DNA of 29,472 bases from a virus. Each line of letters begins with the position of its first letter. The stretch's first letter is position 1. The notes beneath the pieces are model-generated. The model had not been told where the DNA came from, did no database searches, and saw nothing but the letters and a program-made list of their open reading frames with translations. The stretch spans positions 1 through 29,472 of IMG/VR virus record IMGVR_UViG_3300021438_000057; one strand, given 5' to 3'. Shown in pieces: positions 16,241 through 23,543 of this stretch. Made by a program: the position numbers and the translations under genes.

Positions 16241-16558
16241 TTACTTACCAGAAGTCCAGCCAACAGAGATTTCCTTGGTTCCACCACTATTGACTTTAAG
16301 TTCTGGATTGTCACGAAGAAACTCATCCATAAACGCCTGATCGTTCCAGCAGCCATAACCAAGCTTTTGTCCCCAAAAATGGAATGCAGTCATTGGGATT
16401 CTAGCTTTAAGCTGACCGAGTCCTTCAACGGACTTGTGGCGTTGCTTGTTGATCTCTCCAATTCGTTTAGCCTCAATCTCAGCTTGTACCCTATTTTGGT
16501 TCCAGCCTACACGAAGTTCTTTATCCAGTTGATCAGCAAGTTTAGCGTCTAGTTCCAT
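16241..16558 (-). CDS. Small conserved-type phage protein, unknown
   Basis: ATG 16558 (MELDAKLADQLDKELRVGWN) gives 105 aa. The frame stays open into the tRNA gene up to 16624, but a start there would lie inside the tRNA, so I reject it. The N-terminal half is a charged helix (AEIEAKRIGEINKQRHK). The C-terminal half contains ARIPMTAFHFWGQKLGYGCW followed by NDQAFMDEFLRDNPELKV, aromatic-rich and globular. I have an impression of similar short proteins near phage head genes, but no name. It is located between the tRNA and the 412-aa gene and possibly acts in head completion. Confidence 0.75.
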   Translation of the reverse strand: MELDAKLADQLDKELRVGWNQNRVQAEIEAKRIGEINKQRHKSVEGLGQLKARIPMTAFHFWGQKLGYGCWNDQAFMDEFLRDNPELKVNSGGTKEISVGWTSGK

Positions 16559-16563
16559 AAAAG

Positions 16564-16638
16564 TGGTTGCGGGGGCAGGAATCGAACCTGCGACATGTTG
16601 CTTATGAGACAACCGATCTACCATTGAGCTACCCCGCG
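16564..16638 (-). tRNA. tRNA with CAU anticodon (Met; initiator-like acceptor end)
   Basis: This is a 75-nt cloverleaf on the minus strand. The acceptor is CGCGGGG paired with CCCCGC, with C1 opposite A72, then A73 and an encoded CCA. The D arm is GCTC/GATC with a C11xT24 mismatch. The anticodon stem is GTTGT/GCAAC with loop CTCATAA (anticodon CAT). The T stem is GCAGG/CCTGC with loop TTCGATT. C1xA72 is the hallmark of bacterial initiator tRNA, and this acceptor matches the E. coli initiator acceptor as I recall it. However, the three consecutive G:C pairs of the initiator anticodon stem are absent. It could be an elongator Met, Ile-lysidine or divergent initiator tRNA. Confidence 0.9.
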
Positions 16639-16641
16639 ATT

Positions 16642-16665
16642 AAAAATTGTGCTGTCTCTCCAGCA
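16642..16665 (-). terminator. Possible intrinsic terminator / processing hairpin after capsid gene
   Basis: On the minus strand TGCTG (16665-16661) pairs with CAGCA (16654-16650) across a 6-nt loop, and TTTTT follows at 16646-16642 after two bases. It lies about 55 bases after the major capsid stop and just before the tRNA. A second small stem, TCGA...TCGA, lies upstream in the same gap. The 5-bp stem is weak, so it could equally be a processing signal for tRNA release. Confidence 0.35.
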
Positions 16666-16719
16666 GTCACACCACTTTTACTCGACAAGGTCGAAGCACG
16701 CAGGTGTCGCGGAAGTGAA

Positions 16720-17796
16720 CTAAGCAGCAGAGCTGTAGTCAAACTTGCCAAGACCCAATGGGTTCCCGACAACCAGACCAGCAACTGCTTCGATCAAACG
16801 AGCAGGGCCACCACCAAAGTCAGGCAATGCCGTGACTTGGGCAACATTACCACCATAACGCACTTCGATGAGGTTCATGTCAAGAACCAGACCTTTGTAC
16901 GGAGTGGCAGTGTAGCTGCTTCCGCTGACCGTTCCGAGGAACGTGGTAGGATGCAAGCGCACCGTACCAAAGTCACCCTGGAATACATCCATGGACTGGA
17001 TGTAGGTATCAGCAGCAGCATCACGCTGGAAGGTCTGCACCTTCGTTGCGCCTGCGCCAGTAACGGTGGAACCAGTCGTTGTGGTCAACGCAGTAGTGCC
17101 CAGCAAGCCCGTGAAGGCACGCTTCAAGTCAGTTCCGACAATACAGTCAAAAGACTTGTACTGACCAGTCTGATCGAAGATGGACTTCAGCAAACCCTGC
17201 ACGGCAGTGTCCGTGATTGTGGAAGCAGCATCACCAGTTCCAACGATAGAAGCAGAAGGCGTGATGAACGAAGGAGTCTTGGAGCCAGAACCGATATTTA
17301 GTCCAGTGCCAATATTATCTCCACCGATCCATGCCTGTGCGCCAGCCGTAAGGTAAGGAACGCCACCTGCACCAGTGTCCTGTTGACCAAGCTGATTGGA
17401 GGTAAAGGTCACTTCCATGTCACGCTTGAGGCCGATGATGGCTTTCGCCACGTTATCGGACAGCGAGTCACGCACGCCAGCAACATCTGCCAAGTCCTGC
17501 GCGAGTTTGGAAACACGCACCTGGCGGCGGAAGATCTGCGCGTAGTTAGCGAGTTCCTTACGATAGCCATCAACGTAGTTGCTGTAGCTGGAAACATCCG
17601 TACCGTCAATGGTTCCACCGACAACAGGCTGTGGGTTTTGATCTGCCTGCCAACGGAAATACATATTTCCAGGCTTGCTGCCCTTGCGGGCCATAGAGGT
17701 GAAAGGCGTGTCGCGAGCGTCCACAAGGGCGATCATGTCAGCCAAGTCTTCGCGTTTACCGCGACCAGAGAGCGTAGGTTCAGTTAAAAGAGCCAT
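16720..17796 (-). CDS. Major capsid protein, SU10-like
   Basis: This is a 358-aa protein. The N-terminus has the SU10-type capsid pattern: REDLADMIALVDARDTPFTS, then MARKGSKPGNMYFRWQAD. The next region (YAQIFRRQVRVSKLAQDLAD, VAKAIIGLKRDMEVTFTSN) is typical of this family's E-loop and spine helix. The C-terminus has ARLIEAVAGLVVGNPLGLGK. The length is about that of the family. It forms the HK97-fold shell, building on the scaffold encoded just upstream (23-nt gap). Codon use is visibly more GC-rich and even than in neighbours, consistent with high expression. The start at 17796 leaves the N-terminus intact. Confidence 0.92.
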   Translation of the reverse strand: MALLTEPTLSGRGKREDLADMIALVDARDTPFTSMARKGSKPGNMYFRWQADQNPQPVVGGTIDGTDVSSYSNYVDGYRKELANYAQIFRRQVRVSKLAQDLADVAGVRDSLSDNVAKAIIGLKRDMEVTFTSNQLGQQDTGAGGVPYLTAGAQAWIGGDNIGTGLNIGSGSKTPSFITPSASIVGTGDAASTITDTAVQGLLKSIFDQTGQYKSFDCIVGTDLKRAFTGLLGTTALTTTTGSTVTGAGATKVQTFQRDAAADTYIQSMDVFQGDFGTVRLHPTTFLGTVSGSSYTATPYKGLVLDMNLIEVRYGGNVAQVTALPDFGGGPARLIEAVAGLVVGNPLGLGKFDYSSAA

Positions 17797-17819
17797 AAGA
17801 ATGAATTGAGTTGAAAGGG

Positions 17820-18803
17820 CTACACAAGCCCCATTGCTTTGACCAAATCTGTCAATCCGCCTTTGTCAGAAGTATTCTTAGCGAAGTTCTGACGCGCTTT
17901 TAAAAGATCCGATTGAGTACTAGGTGCTGGAGTCGCACGAACGCTTGGTTGCACTGGAGCGCGTTTAATTGGAGTAGGTACATTGGATTTCTTCTTTGTT
18001 TGCATTTCGGCATATGCCTTAGCGCCCAAAACAACCAATCCAGCAACATGCTTCCAATCTGCTCTTCGCTTCTTTAGTTCTGGAAACTCACGCAAAACCT
18101 GTTGAGCAACTTGATACTCTTCAGTTTCTGGCTTGTTCCACCAAGGAAAGTTCTGTGCAATTTCGGGTTCTGCGGCAGCTACCTGCTGCAAGAACCGCAT
18201 ACGTTGCGGCAATTCAATTTCCTTGCGCTTCATTGCTACCTTCTTCATAGCGCGAACTTCACTTGAGGTAAGCTCTTGCTCTTCACCGTTAGGTAAAGGA
18301 ATTACTCCACCATCAATATTATCTTCGCACCACATTAGAACTTCCAAAGCTTTGCTGTATTCTTCTTCTACACGTTGAACGGTATCCAAAGATTCAACAA
18401 ACTGTGAAATGTCTTGTTGCTTTACTGGCGTTGAATTCTTTGCAGATTCCAATTCTGCCTGTAATTTAACAAGAGTAGCTTTTTGAGCATCTAATTCAGC
18501 TTGAGCGGCTTTCTTCGCAGCAACCAACTTGTTGATGCGCTTCTGCACGCCTTTACTCAAAGATCCTTCATCAGCTTCAGGCTGATCGGTGACTTCTTCA
18601 GAATGATCGACATCCTCTTCAGAGGTATCGGTTTCTTCAGTAGTCTCCTGTTGCTCCACTGGAGCGGGAGCAGACTGCTCCTCCTCGTTAAGGAAGCCAT
18701 CAAGCAGGCTTGTTAGGCTTGCGTGATCTAAACCGAGTTTTGGTGCAACGGAATTATCTGCCTCCTGACCCGCAGAATCAGGCTGTGTAGTTTCATCATT
18801 CAT
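17820..18803 (-). CDS. Scaffold-like capsid assembly protein
   Basis: This is a 327-aa protein. The N-terminal 90 residues are very acidic and low-complexity (ETTEETDTSEEDVDHSEEV). A coiled-coil region follows (about 85-150: GVQKRINKLVAAKKAAQAEL, DAQKATLVKLQAELES). Then come a helical middle and a basic, Pro-rich tail (PTPIKRAPVQPSVRATPAPS). An acidic start, coiled coil and basic C-terminus placed directly before the major capsid gene is the usual layout of phage scaffolds; the basic tail would bind the capsid inner face. No protease domain is visible. The upstream 69-base gap contains two hairpins and an AT-rich element. Confidence 0.8.
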   Translation of the reverse strand: MNDETTQPDSAGQEADNSVAPKLGLDHASLTSLLDGFLNEEEQSAPAPVEQQETTEETDTSEEDVDHSEEVTDQPEADEGSLSKGVQKRINKLVAAKKAAQAELDAQKATLVKLQAELESAKNSTPVKQQDISQFVESLDTVQRVEEEYSKALEVLMWCEDNIDGGVIPLPNGEEQELTSSEVRAMKKVAMKRKEIELPQRMRFLQQVAAAEPEIAQNFPWWNKPETEEYQVAQQVLREFPELKKRRADWKHVAGLVVLGAKAYAEMQTKKKSNVPTPIKRAPVQPSVRATPAPSTQSDLLKARQNFAKNTSDKGGLTDLVKAMGLV

Positions 18804-18842
18804 GGAGTTTAGGTTCCAAGATCCTTTATAACTAAAATCAAT

Positions 18843-18874
18843 CCAGTAACGCTGGAAAGCCCGTTAGTGGCTTT
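18843..18874 (-). promoter_or_regulatory. Two adjacent hairpins in portal-scaffold gap
   Basis: On the plus strand CCAG-TAACG-CTGG (18843-18855) is followed immediately by AAAGCC-CGTTAGT-GGCTTT (18856-18874), which reaches into the stop codon of the 84-aa gene. Downstream on the minus strand comes TTGATTTTAGTTATAAAG. Stems of 4 and 6 bp without a clean T-run are weak for a terminator. The position between portal-side and capsid-side genes suggests partial termination, RNA processing or a promoter for capsid genes. Confidence 0.35.
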
Positions 18875-19127
18875 ATGCCAAATCTTCTTCAGAAGTCAAC
18901 CCATTTAATACCCTGGCTTCTTTTCTTAATGAAATAAGTAACGAATAAATCATGTTTACACCATCAGCTTGACCACAAGCATGTACTCGATCTTCGCCTT
19001 TAACTTCAGAGCTAATCGCCTGCATCCAAAGTTGTTCTTGAGTTTGTTGAATAACCTTAATTATCTCTTTCCATAAAAGAGATTCTTCTCCACCAAATGC
19101 CTTGTACTGATCTTCAGTTATATTCAT
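18873..19127 (-). CDS. Small helical protein between portal and scaffold, unknown
   Basis: This is an 84-aa protein (MNITEDQYKAFGGEESLLWK...). It is largely helical and charged, with LLWKEIIKVIQQTQEQLWMQ and VNMIYSLLISLRKEARVLN, and a single Cys. Its start overlaps the portal stop by 1 nt (TAATG), so translation is coupled to the portal. Position suggests a head assembly accessory, for example a small chaperone or minor head protein, but nothing in the sequence identifies it. Confidence 0.7.
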   Translation of the reverse strand: MNITEDQYKAFGGEESLLWKEIIKVIQQTQEQLWMQAISSEVKGEDRVHACGQADGVNMIYSLLISLRKEARVLNGLTSEEDLA

Positions 19128-21241
19128 TAAGCAGGTTGTTGCTGAATTGGACTAACACCAATACGGCCAATTTGCGCGTTTTGTTGCTGCATAATCGACA
19201 TCTGCAAACTCTTCACATAGTTCTGGAACAACTGCTGGAAGTTAGGATCACTCTGCAAAGCCTGCTGCGCTTTAGGGTTCTGCTGCAAAATTTGCTGCGA
19301 GTACTGTAATTTCATTTGCGCGGCAGGATCGTTCTCTTGATACAAAGCCTCGTTACCAAGCAACATCATTCCGATGTCTGTCTGAACGTCCTTGTACATC
19401 TTCTGTGATGCCTGTGCTTGATTCATCACAAGCTCCTGAGCCATTTCTGGTGCAATAGCTTGAATCATCATTTCAGTAAGACGATTGCGATTAAGCACAC
19501 CACCAGCATCCATCTGTGCAATCTGACTTAGGAACTGAATCTTCTGAGCAACATATTCTTTATCCATGTTCATCACATCAAACCTGACATTGATGTCAAA
19601 TTCATCGTGAATAGCAGAAATGTTTTGCGGCAATTGTGCCCCAGTAATTTTGTAAATCTCGTCAGGGGACATGTACTGGCAACACAACGAGAACATCTGT
19701 CTAAACACTGCTCTCCATGCTGTAAGCCATGAATTAACCAACGATTGTTGGGCAAGTTGTGTCTTAATTGGGGGTACTGCTTCGTTAGCTGTACCAAAGT
19801 AAGCCGCATGATTAGCTTCAACGCGGTTAATCAAGTTAAACGCCACAGTAGGTTCACGGGCAGGCGGCTCCATAAACGTATAATCGTTCATGTTAGTTAC
19901 AGGCAAACTAACGCCTGGGCCAACCTTGTTAATTGATCCTATTCTTTTGACGACCTTGATGGGTGGAAGTGTCGAAAAGGCTGTGTGATCTCGGATCGAG
20001 TCATGCTGCGCTTTAATCTCATCTTGATCAGTGCTGGAAAGCTCAGGAATACCACGGGTATCCACGATAGCACGTCTAAGTTGCTCGCGGCGAAACTCAA
20101 CAAAGGGATACTCTCCATGGGCATAATCAAGTCGTTCATGTTTCGCCCAAGATGCAGTGTCTTCTTTGCGATTTGATGCTGCTTGCGGACAAATTACAGT
20201 ATAAAAGATAGCTGGAGCATTGCCGTCGATCTGCTTCGTATAGCAATAAACAACTTCAACCATGTTGTTATAGTTGATGCCGTTATATACGAGCATTGTC
20301 GTAGTTGGCAGCAGATTGATATTGTAAAATGTGCTACTCTTACCGAGTTGCTGAAGCGCACGTTCAACCCAATCTGGATTCCAGCCTTCAGTCGTGATTT
20401 TTTCACGCAATTCAACCTCGGACATCCATGTCCTACGAAAAATAACACGCGCACGCTGAAGGTCAGCTACTTCTGGAGGGAAAATAATCTCGTCCCATGG
20501 CTTTAGGGCAACGATTTCAGGGAGGTTGCGACTGACGTACTCCTGATCATAAGAAGTATTGCCAGTCGCACCCAATTCCTTGACCATTCTCTTAGCCTCG
20601 GACACGCCGAGGTCAGGAATAGCAGCATCTAAAATTGCAGCGGCCTCTTCAGGCGCATTCATAATCAACTGTGGCAACTCCATCAGTGTCTGGCTGCCAG
20701 TCTGCTGGGCCATTTGCATAATCTCTTCCAAGCTAATTGGCTGTGTGCGCTTGGAGATATGCTGTTGCCAACCTACAAAAAAAGCACTCCAGCCATACTG
20801 CATGGCATATTGAGCGCCTAACTCAGCCTCTTTACGCAGTTGTTGAGGCATTTTAGCATCACGAACCCAACGCAATAGTGTAGTTGCTACACTTGACACT
20901 ACAGCATCATTTAACTCGTTTGGATTAGCGCGTATATCGGCCTTTTCAAACGCAGAAACAAGTAAGTTGGTAAGTTCGTTGCAACTTGAGTCAATCAAGC
21001 GGTTACGAACGTCAGAAGCACCTTCAAAAGGCCAAGCTGGGCTACCTTCTGGACGGTTTTCGCTATGCTTTTTGCCGTCATCAGTTTGTCCAGGCCACCG
21101 AGAAAAGCGGATATTATCAAACTTAGTTACCAAATTTCCCTGACTGGAATTTACCATTGCGCGATTATATTCATCAAGCAAATCGCCTACATGCGGGATA
21201 ACAGAGGCAATGGCTAAAGGATCAGTCTTTGAATTTGGCAT
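19127..21241 (-). CDS. Portal protein
   Basis: This is a 704-aa protein, a large portal as in several podovirus groups. The N-terminal part has PAWPFEGASDVRNRLIDSSC and the stretch LGAQYAMQYGWSAFFVGWQQ. The middle contains beta-rich stem/wing sequence with PWDEIIFPPEVADLQRARVI, then TSSTDQDEIKAQHDS-like helices (ELSSTDQDEIKAQHDSIRDH). The C-terminus is Gln-rich and helical (AQMKLQYSQQILQQNPKAQQ), as in barrel or crown extensions. It forms the dodecameric DNA entry ring and lies 3 nt after the terminase gene, the standard terminase-portal order. Assignment rests on order, length and overall pattern. Confidence 0.88.
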   Translation of the reverse strand: MPNSKTDPLAIASVIPHVGDLLDEYNRAMVNSSQGNLVTKFDNIRFSRWPGQTDDGKKHSENRPEGSPAWPFEGASDVRNRLIDSSCNELTNLLVSAFEKADIRANPNELNDAVVSSVATTLLRWVRDAKMPQQLRKEAELGAQYAMQYGWSAFFVGWQQHISKRTQPISLEEIMQMAQQTGSQTLMELPQLIMNAPEEAAAILDAAIPDLGVSEAKRMVKELGATGNTSYDQEYVSRNLPEIVALKPWDEIIFPPEVADLQRARVIFRRTWMSEVELREKITTEGWNPDWVERALQQLGKSSTFYNINLLPTTTMLVYNGINYNNMVEVVYCYTKQIDGNAPAIFYTVICPQAASNRKEDTASWAKHERLDYAHGEYPFVEFRREQLRRAIVDTRGIPELSSTDQDEIKAQHDSIRDHTAFSTLPPIKVVKRIGSINKVGPGVSLPVTNMNDYTFMEPPAREPTVAFNLINRVEANHAAYFGTANEAVPPIKTQLAQQSLVNSWLTAWRAVFRQMFSLCCQYMSPDEIYKITGAQLPQNISAIHDEFDINVRFDVMNMDKEYVAQKIQFLSQIAQMDAGGVLNRNRLTEMMIQAIAPEMAQELVMNQAQASQKMYKDVQTDIGMMLLGNEALYQENDPAAQMKLQYSQQILQQNPKAQQALQSDPNFQQLFQNYVKSLQMSIMQQQNAQIGRIGVSPIQQQPA

Positions 21242-21244
21242 ATA

Positions 21245-22966
21245 CTAATAAGTTCCACACTTAGCGGCATTCTGCCACTGTTTTTTCCACTTGTCACTAT
21301 CTGTGTGTTTGGGTTGCATTACCACTAAATACCCCAAGGCATCAATAGGATCTTTTGTAGCACCTTTTTGCCCATCTGCACCTGTCCATTCTCTCAGCGA
21401 GTATATCAAGTTTTGACAGTCAGCATGCACCATTAAGCGTGGATAATTTGTTTTTGCATCAAGTGGCTTTTCTCGATCATAACACAAAAGATCGTTAATT
21501 ATAAGCACACGCTCATCCACCGTGACCGCTACACTTGGCGTAAAATGTAGAGGATCGGTAGCATCAGCAAGTAGGTCTAACAATGTTAAACCACCTTCTT
21601 TGCTGACAGTCTCCGAGCCTGCGCTTCTAGGGTCAATATATCGCTCGGCAATTTCTTCCCGTTTGTCAGCGTGAGTCTCAAGATCCCAGATTAACTCGGT
21701 ATATTCATTCACTCCACGGCCAGCTCCTTGGCGTTGTGCAGGGCCAGGTTTACCATCAGCTTTCTCGCTAGGCACAGCCCATTCACCGTAACTGGCATCG
21801 GGAAACTCACGATACACCCAAATTATACCATGCTCATCTACTCGCGCCCAAAGCATGAACCAGTTTCGGGCACCTGCTGGATCTGCTACCATGTAGTTTG
21901 TGCCAGAGACTGCTAGCGTACTGACAGGCTCATGAAAAATGTTTACGTCACCAAAAAGCGGAAATTGACTGCCAGCAGTTTGCTCTGCCCAACCATAAGC
22001 ACGAATCTTAATGTCATGGGTACTTCTGGTCTTGAGCGTCTGCTTCATGCGCTCCCAGTTATTGTAGGGATTTAACTTTGAATGAAACCAGATACAGCCG
22101 TGCTTACCATACACACTCTCGGCGGTATACGGCATGTTGCCAGCAGGTACACCAATCACGTTGTTGTTTGGTAACAACTCAGATTCTTTCCATGTCTTAA
22201 TCTTGCTGGTCGAGATGAACTCCTTAACGACCTGCGTATATCCAAGGATCGGCGTGAAGGTCACGATAAGCTTACCGTTGCGCGTTACTAGTCGATATCG
22301 CAGCGTCTCTAGCCAATCTGCAGGTACAAGTTCGTCACACCATACAAAGTCTACCTCACCACCTTCCACAACCTTGATGTCCTGGCTGTAGTTAAGGAAC
22401 CAAATCTGGTTACCATTATAAACAGCCGTGTTATCCGAGAAGCCGTTCTTCTGCGTCCAGCTTACTTGCGTGTGTCTGCTGCGCTTGGCTTCTTTTAATT
22501 CTTGAGGAAGGTATTTATGAAACACGTTCTGTTGCATACTCACACTTGTCATGTGAGTGGTGTGCAAGCACCAGATGTTTACACCACGCTTGCCAGTCTT
22601 TTCCCGAACCCAAGCTGGCATATTCCCAGAAAGATCAGTTCCCACAAACGCCTGGGCAATTCTTTTGGCAGCATACTCAGTCTTACCAGCTCGATTGCCA
22701 CCAAGAATAAGCAGTTCGTTCTGACGGTCTAACAAACCATCCGCATCAGGCCAAGCCGTCAGTTCCGTTCCATACCTATACGGATCAGTAACTTCTGCAC
22801 GAATACGTTGCTCACGTAGCAAAAACAGGCGCATCGTTTCCTCTGGCCCCACGTTTTTTATCATCTGCAATCGCTGCTCCTCATCTGGAGAAGGCATAAG
22901 TGGATGATCCTGAAGAGGAAAGCCAAGTATCTTTTGTAGCAATTTTTCTTCCGAAACCATTGACAT
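21245..22966 (-). CDS. terL: Terminase large subunit (ATPase/nuclease)
   Basis: This is a 573-aa protein. Walker A is GGNRAGKT at 89-96, the T7 gp19-like form. Walker B with catalytic Glu is VDFVWCDE at about 205-212. A motif III-like coupling segment follows (LIVTFTPILGYTQ, about 233-245). The RNase H-like nuclease domain starts at about 350, with YMVADPAGARNW (first Asp), AERYIDPRS (second acidic site) and KDPIDALGYLV near the C-terminus (third Asp). It pumps DNA into the prohead through the portal encoded 3 nt downstream. Two ATGs are close (M1, M3); I use the first, following TAAAT. It is complete and not frameshifted. Confidence 0.95.
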   Translation of the reverse strand: MSMVSEEKLLQKILGFPLQDHPLMPSPDEEQRLQMIKNVGPEETMRLFLLREQRIRAEVTDPYRYGTELTAWPDADGLLDRQNELLILGGNRAGKTEYAAKRIAQAFVGTDLSGNMPAWVREKTGKRGVNIWCLHTTHMTSVSMQQNVFHKYLPQELKEAKRSRHTQVSWTQKNGFSDNTAVYNGNQIWFLNYSQDIKVVEGGEVDFVWCDELVPADWLETLRYRLVTRNGKLIVTFTPILGYTQVVKEFISTSKIKTWKESELLPNNNVIGVPAGNMPYTAESVYGKHGCIWFHSKLNPYNNWERMKQTLKTRSTHDIKIRAYGWAEQTAGSQFPLFGDVNIFHEPVSTLAVSGTNYMVADPAGARNWFMLWARVDEHGIIWVYREFPDASYGEWAVPSEKADGKPGPAQRQGAGRGVNEYTELIWDLETHADKREEIAERYIDPRSAGSETVSKEGGLTLLDLLADATDPLHFTPSVAVTVDERVLIINDLLCYDREKPLDAKTNYPRLMVHADCQNLIYSLREWTGADGQKGATKDPIDALGYLVVMQPKHTDSDKWKKQWQNAAKCGTY

Positions 22967-22968
22967 AT

Positions 22969-23064
22969 TTAGCCCAATCTAGTACCTTTCCCTTGCAGGT
23001 CAATTGATAGATCTGCCGCGTACCCACTGAACAACCTGAAACACGGACTCACTGGTGAAGACAT
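22969..23064 (-). CDS. Possible 31-aa leader peptide upstream of terL
   Basis: The frame starts MSSPVSPCFRLFSGY at ATG 23064 and stops 2 nt before the terminase start, matching the tight spacing used elsewhere here. On the minus strand its ATG follows a hairpin (23069-23090) whose loop carries AAGAGGAAT, an SD-like string. The peptide has no recognisable domain. It is short enough to be chance; a leader or small regulator is only a possibility. Confidence 0.25.
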   Translation of the reverse strand: MSSPVSPCFRLFSGYAADLSIDLQGKGTRLG

Positions 23065-23068
23065 GGTT

Positions 23069-23090
23069 CCAGCTATTCCTCTTGAGCTGG
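23069..23090 (-). promoter_or_regulatory. Hairpin with SD-like loop before mini-ORF and terL
   Basis: CCAGCT pairs with AGCTGG (6 bp), enclosing CAAGAGGAAT on the minus strand. The ATG of a 31-aa frame follows 4 nt later. A purine tract of this quality is rare in this window. It may control entry of ribosomes for the mini-ORF and terminase gene. Confidence 0.3.
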
Positions 23091-23240
23091 ATTAAAAGTT
23101 GTGGGTGTCGAAGAACTCACAAGTGCTACACAGTCGTCCGCGATAGAGACAATGCTAGGCTCAACGGGTAGCCATGGGCAAAGACTGTGATTGCGAAACG
23201 AGAACGACAACTTATACGAATCGTTATGGTTTTAAAAGTA

Positions 23241-23287
23241 TAGTATTCCCCCAAGATAGGCAGTAATGCTGAGTCTTGGGGGTACTA
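23241..23287. repeat. Long imperfect hairpin
   Basis: TAGTA (23241-23245) and CCCCCAAGA (23248-23256) pair with TCTTGGGGG (23274-23282) and TACTA (23283-23287). That is 14 bp in all, with a 2-nt TT bulge and a 17-nt loop. It lies in the 577-base non-coding stretch between the 152-aa gene and terL, ahead of a chain of smaller hairpins. There is no T-run typical of a terminator on the minus-strand side beyond a short TTTTAA. Function unknown; an RNA structure or protein-binding site is likely. Confidence 0.6.
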
Positions 23288-23337
23288 TGCTCACTCGAAG
23301 TCTTCCTTACCGAATTGATAGGTTTTAGTATTAGTGA

Positions 23338-23473
23338 ACAGTACGCTTCGTACTGTGAGAGCGGAGCAAAGCGTAGCGGGTGAGCGATAGCGAACAACTT
23401 AAGTATCTGCGAGCAGCAGATGCTTACTTTGGCTACAGTAGCCAATGTAGCTACTAGATGCAGCAAAGCTGCA
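23338..23473. other. Chain of short hairpins in non-coding region (candidate structured RNA or replication/packaging site)
   Basis: Several perfect or near-perfect inverted repeats follow each other in 136 bases. They are ACAGTACG-CTT-CGTACTGT (23338-23356), AAGTATCTGC-GAGCA-GCAGATGCTT with one G.T (23401-23425), TTGGCTAC-A-GTAGCCAA (23429-23445), the palindrome GTAGCTAC (23447-23454), and TGCAGC-AAA-GCTGCA (23459-23473). The spacer 23357-23400 repeats AGCG/GAGCG-like strings. The rest of 22967-23543 has no convincing gene. This density is far beyond the rest of the window. It could be a non-coding RNA, an origin, or a packaging site next to terL. Confidence 0.65.
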
Positions 23474-23543
23474 CCCACTTAGCTAGGGAGATTAAAAGTA
23501 TAATGGCATATACTTTCAATTGCTTGTTATGATTGAAACATAA

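Larger units (their letters stand above)
23232..23516. repeat. Direct repeat TTAAAAGTATA flanking hairpin region
   Basis: TTAAAAGTATA occurs at 23232-23242 and again at 23492-23502, bracketing the hairpin-rich segment. The second copy is part of a further stem, AAAGTATA-ATGGCA-TATACTTT (23495-23516). On the minus strand the repeat reads TATACTTTTAA, which contains a -10-like TATACT. Two roles are possible: paired phage promoters or boundary repeats. Confidence 0.45.

Noticed and set aside
16559-16624. N-terminal extension of the 105-aa gene to ATG 16624
   Set aside because: It would translate the tRNA sequence (MVDRLSHKQHVAGSIPAPAT is the tRNA read as protein); the ATG at 16558 sits just after the tRNA.
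16564-16638. Prophage attachment site at the tRNA gene
   Set aside because: No integrase in the window, and the tRNA is phage-internal between structural genes with its own CCA; no duplicated 3' tRNA fragment seen.
23338-23473. CRISPR array reading of the hairpin chain
   Set aside because: Stems differ in sequence and there are no identical repeats with regular spacers.
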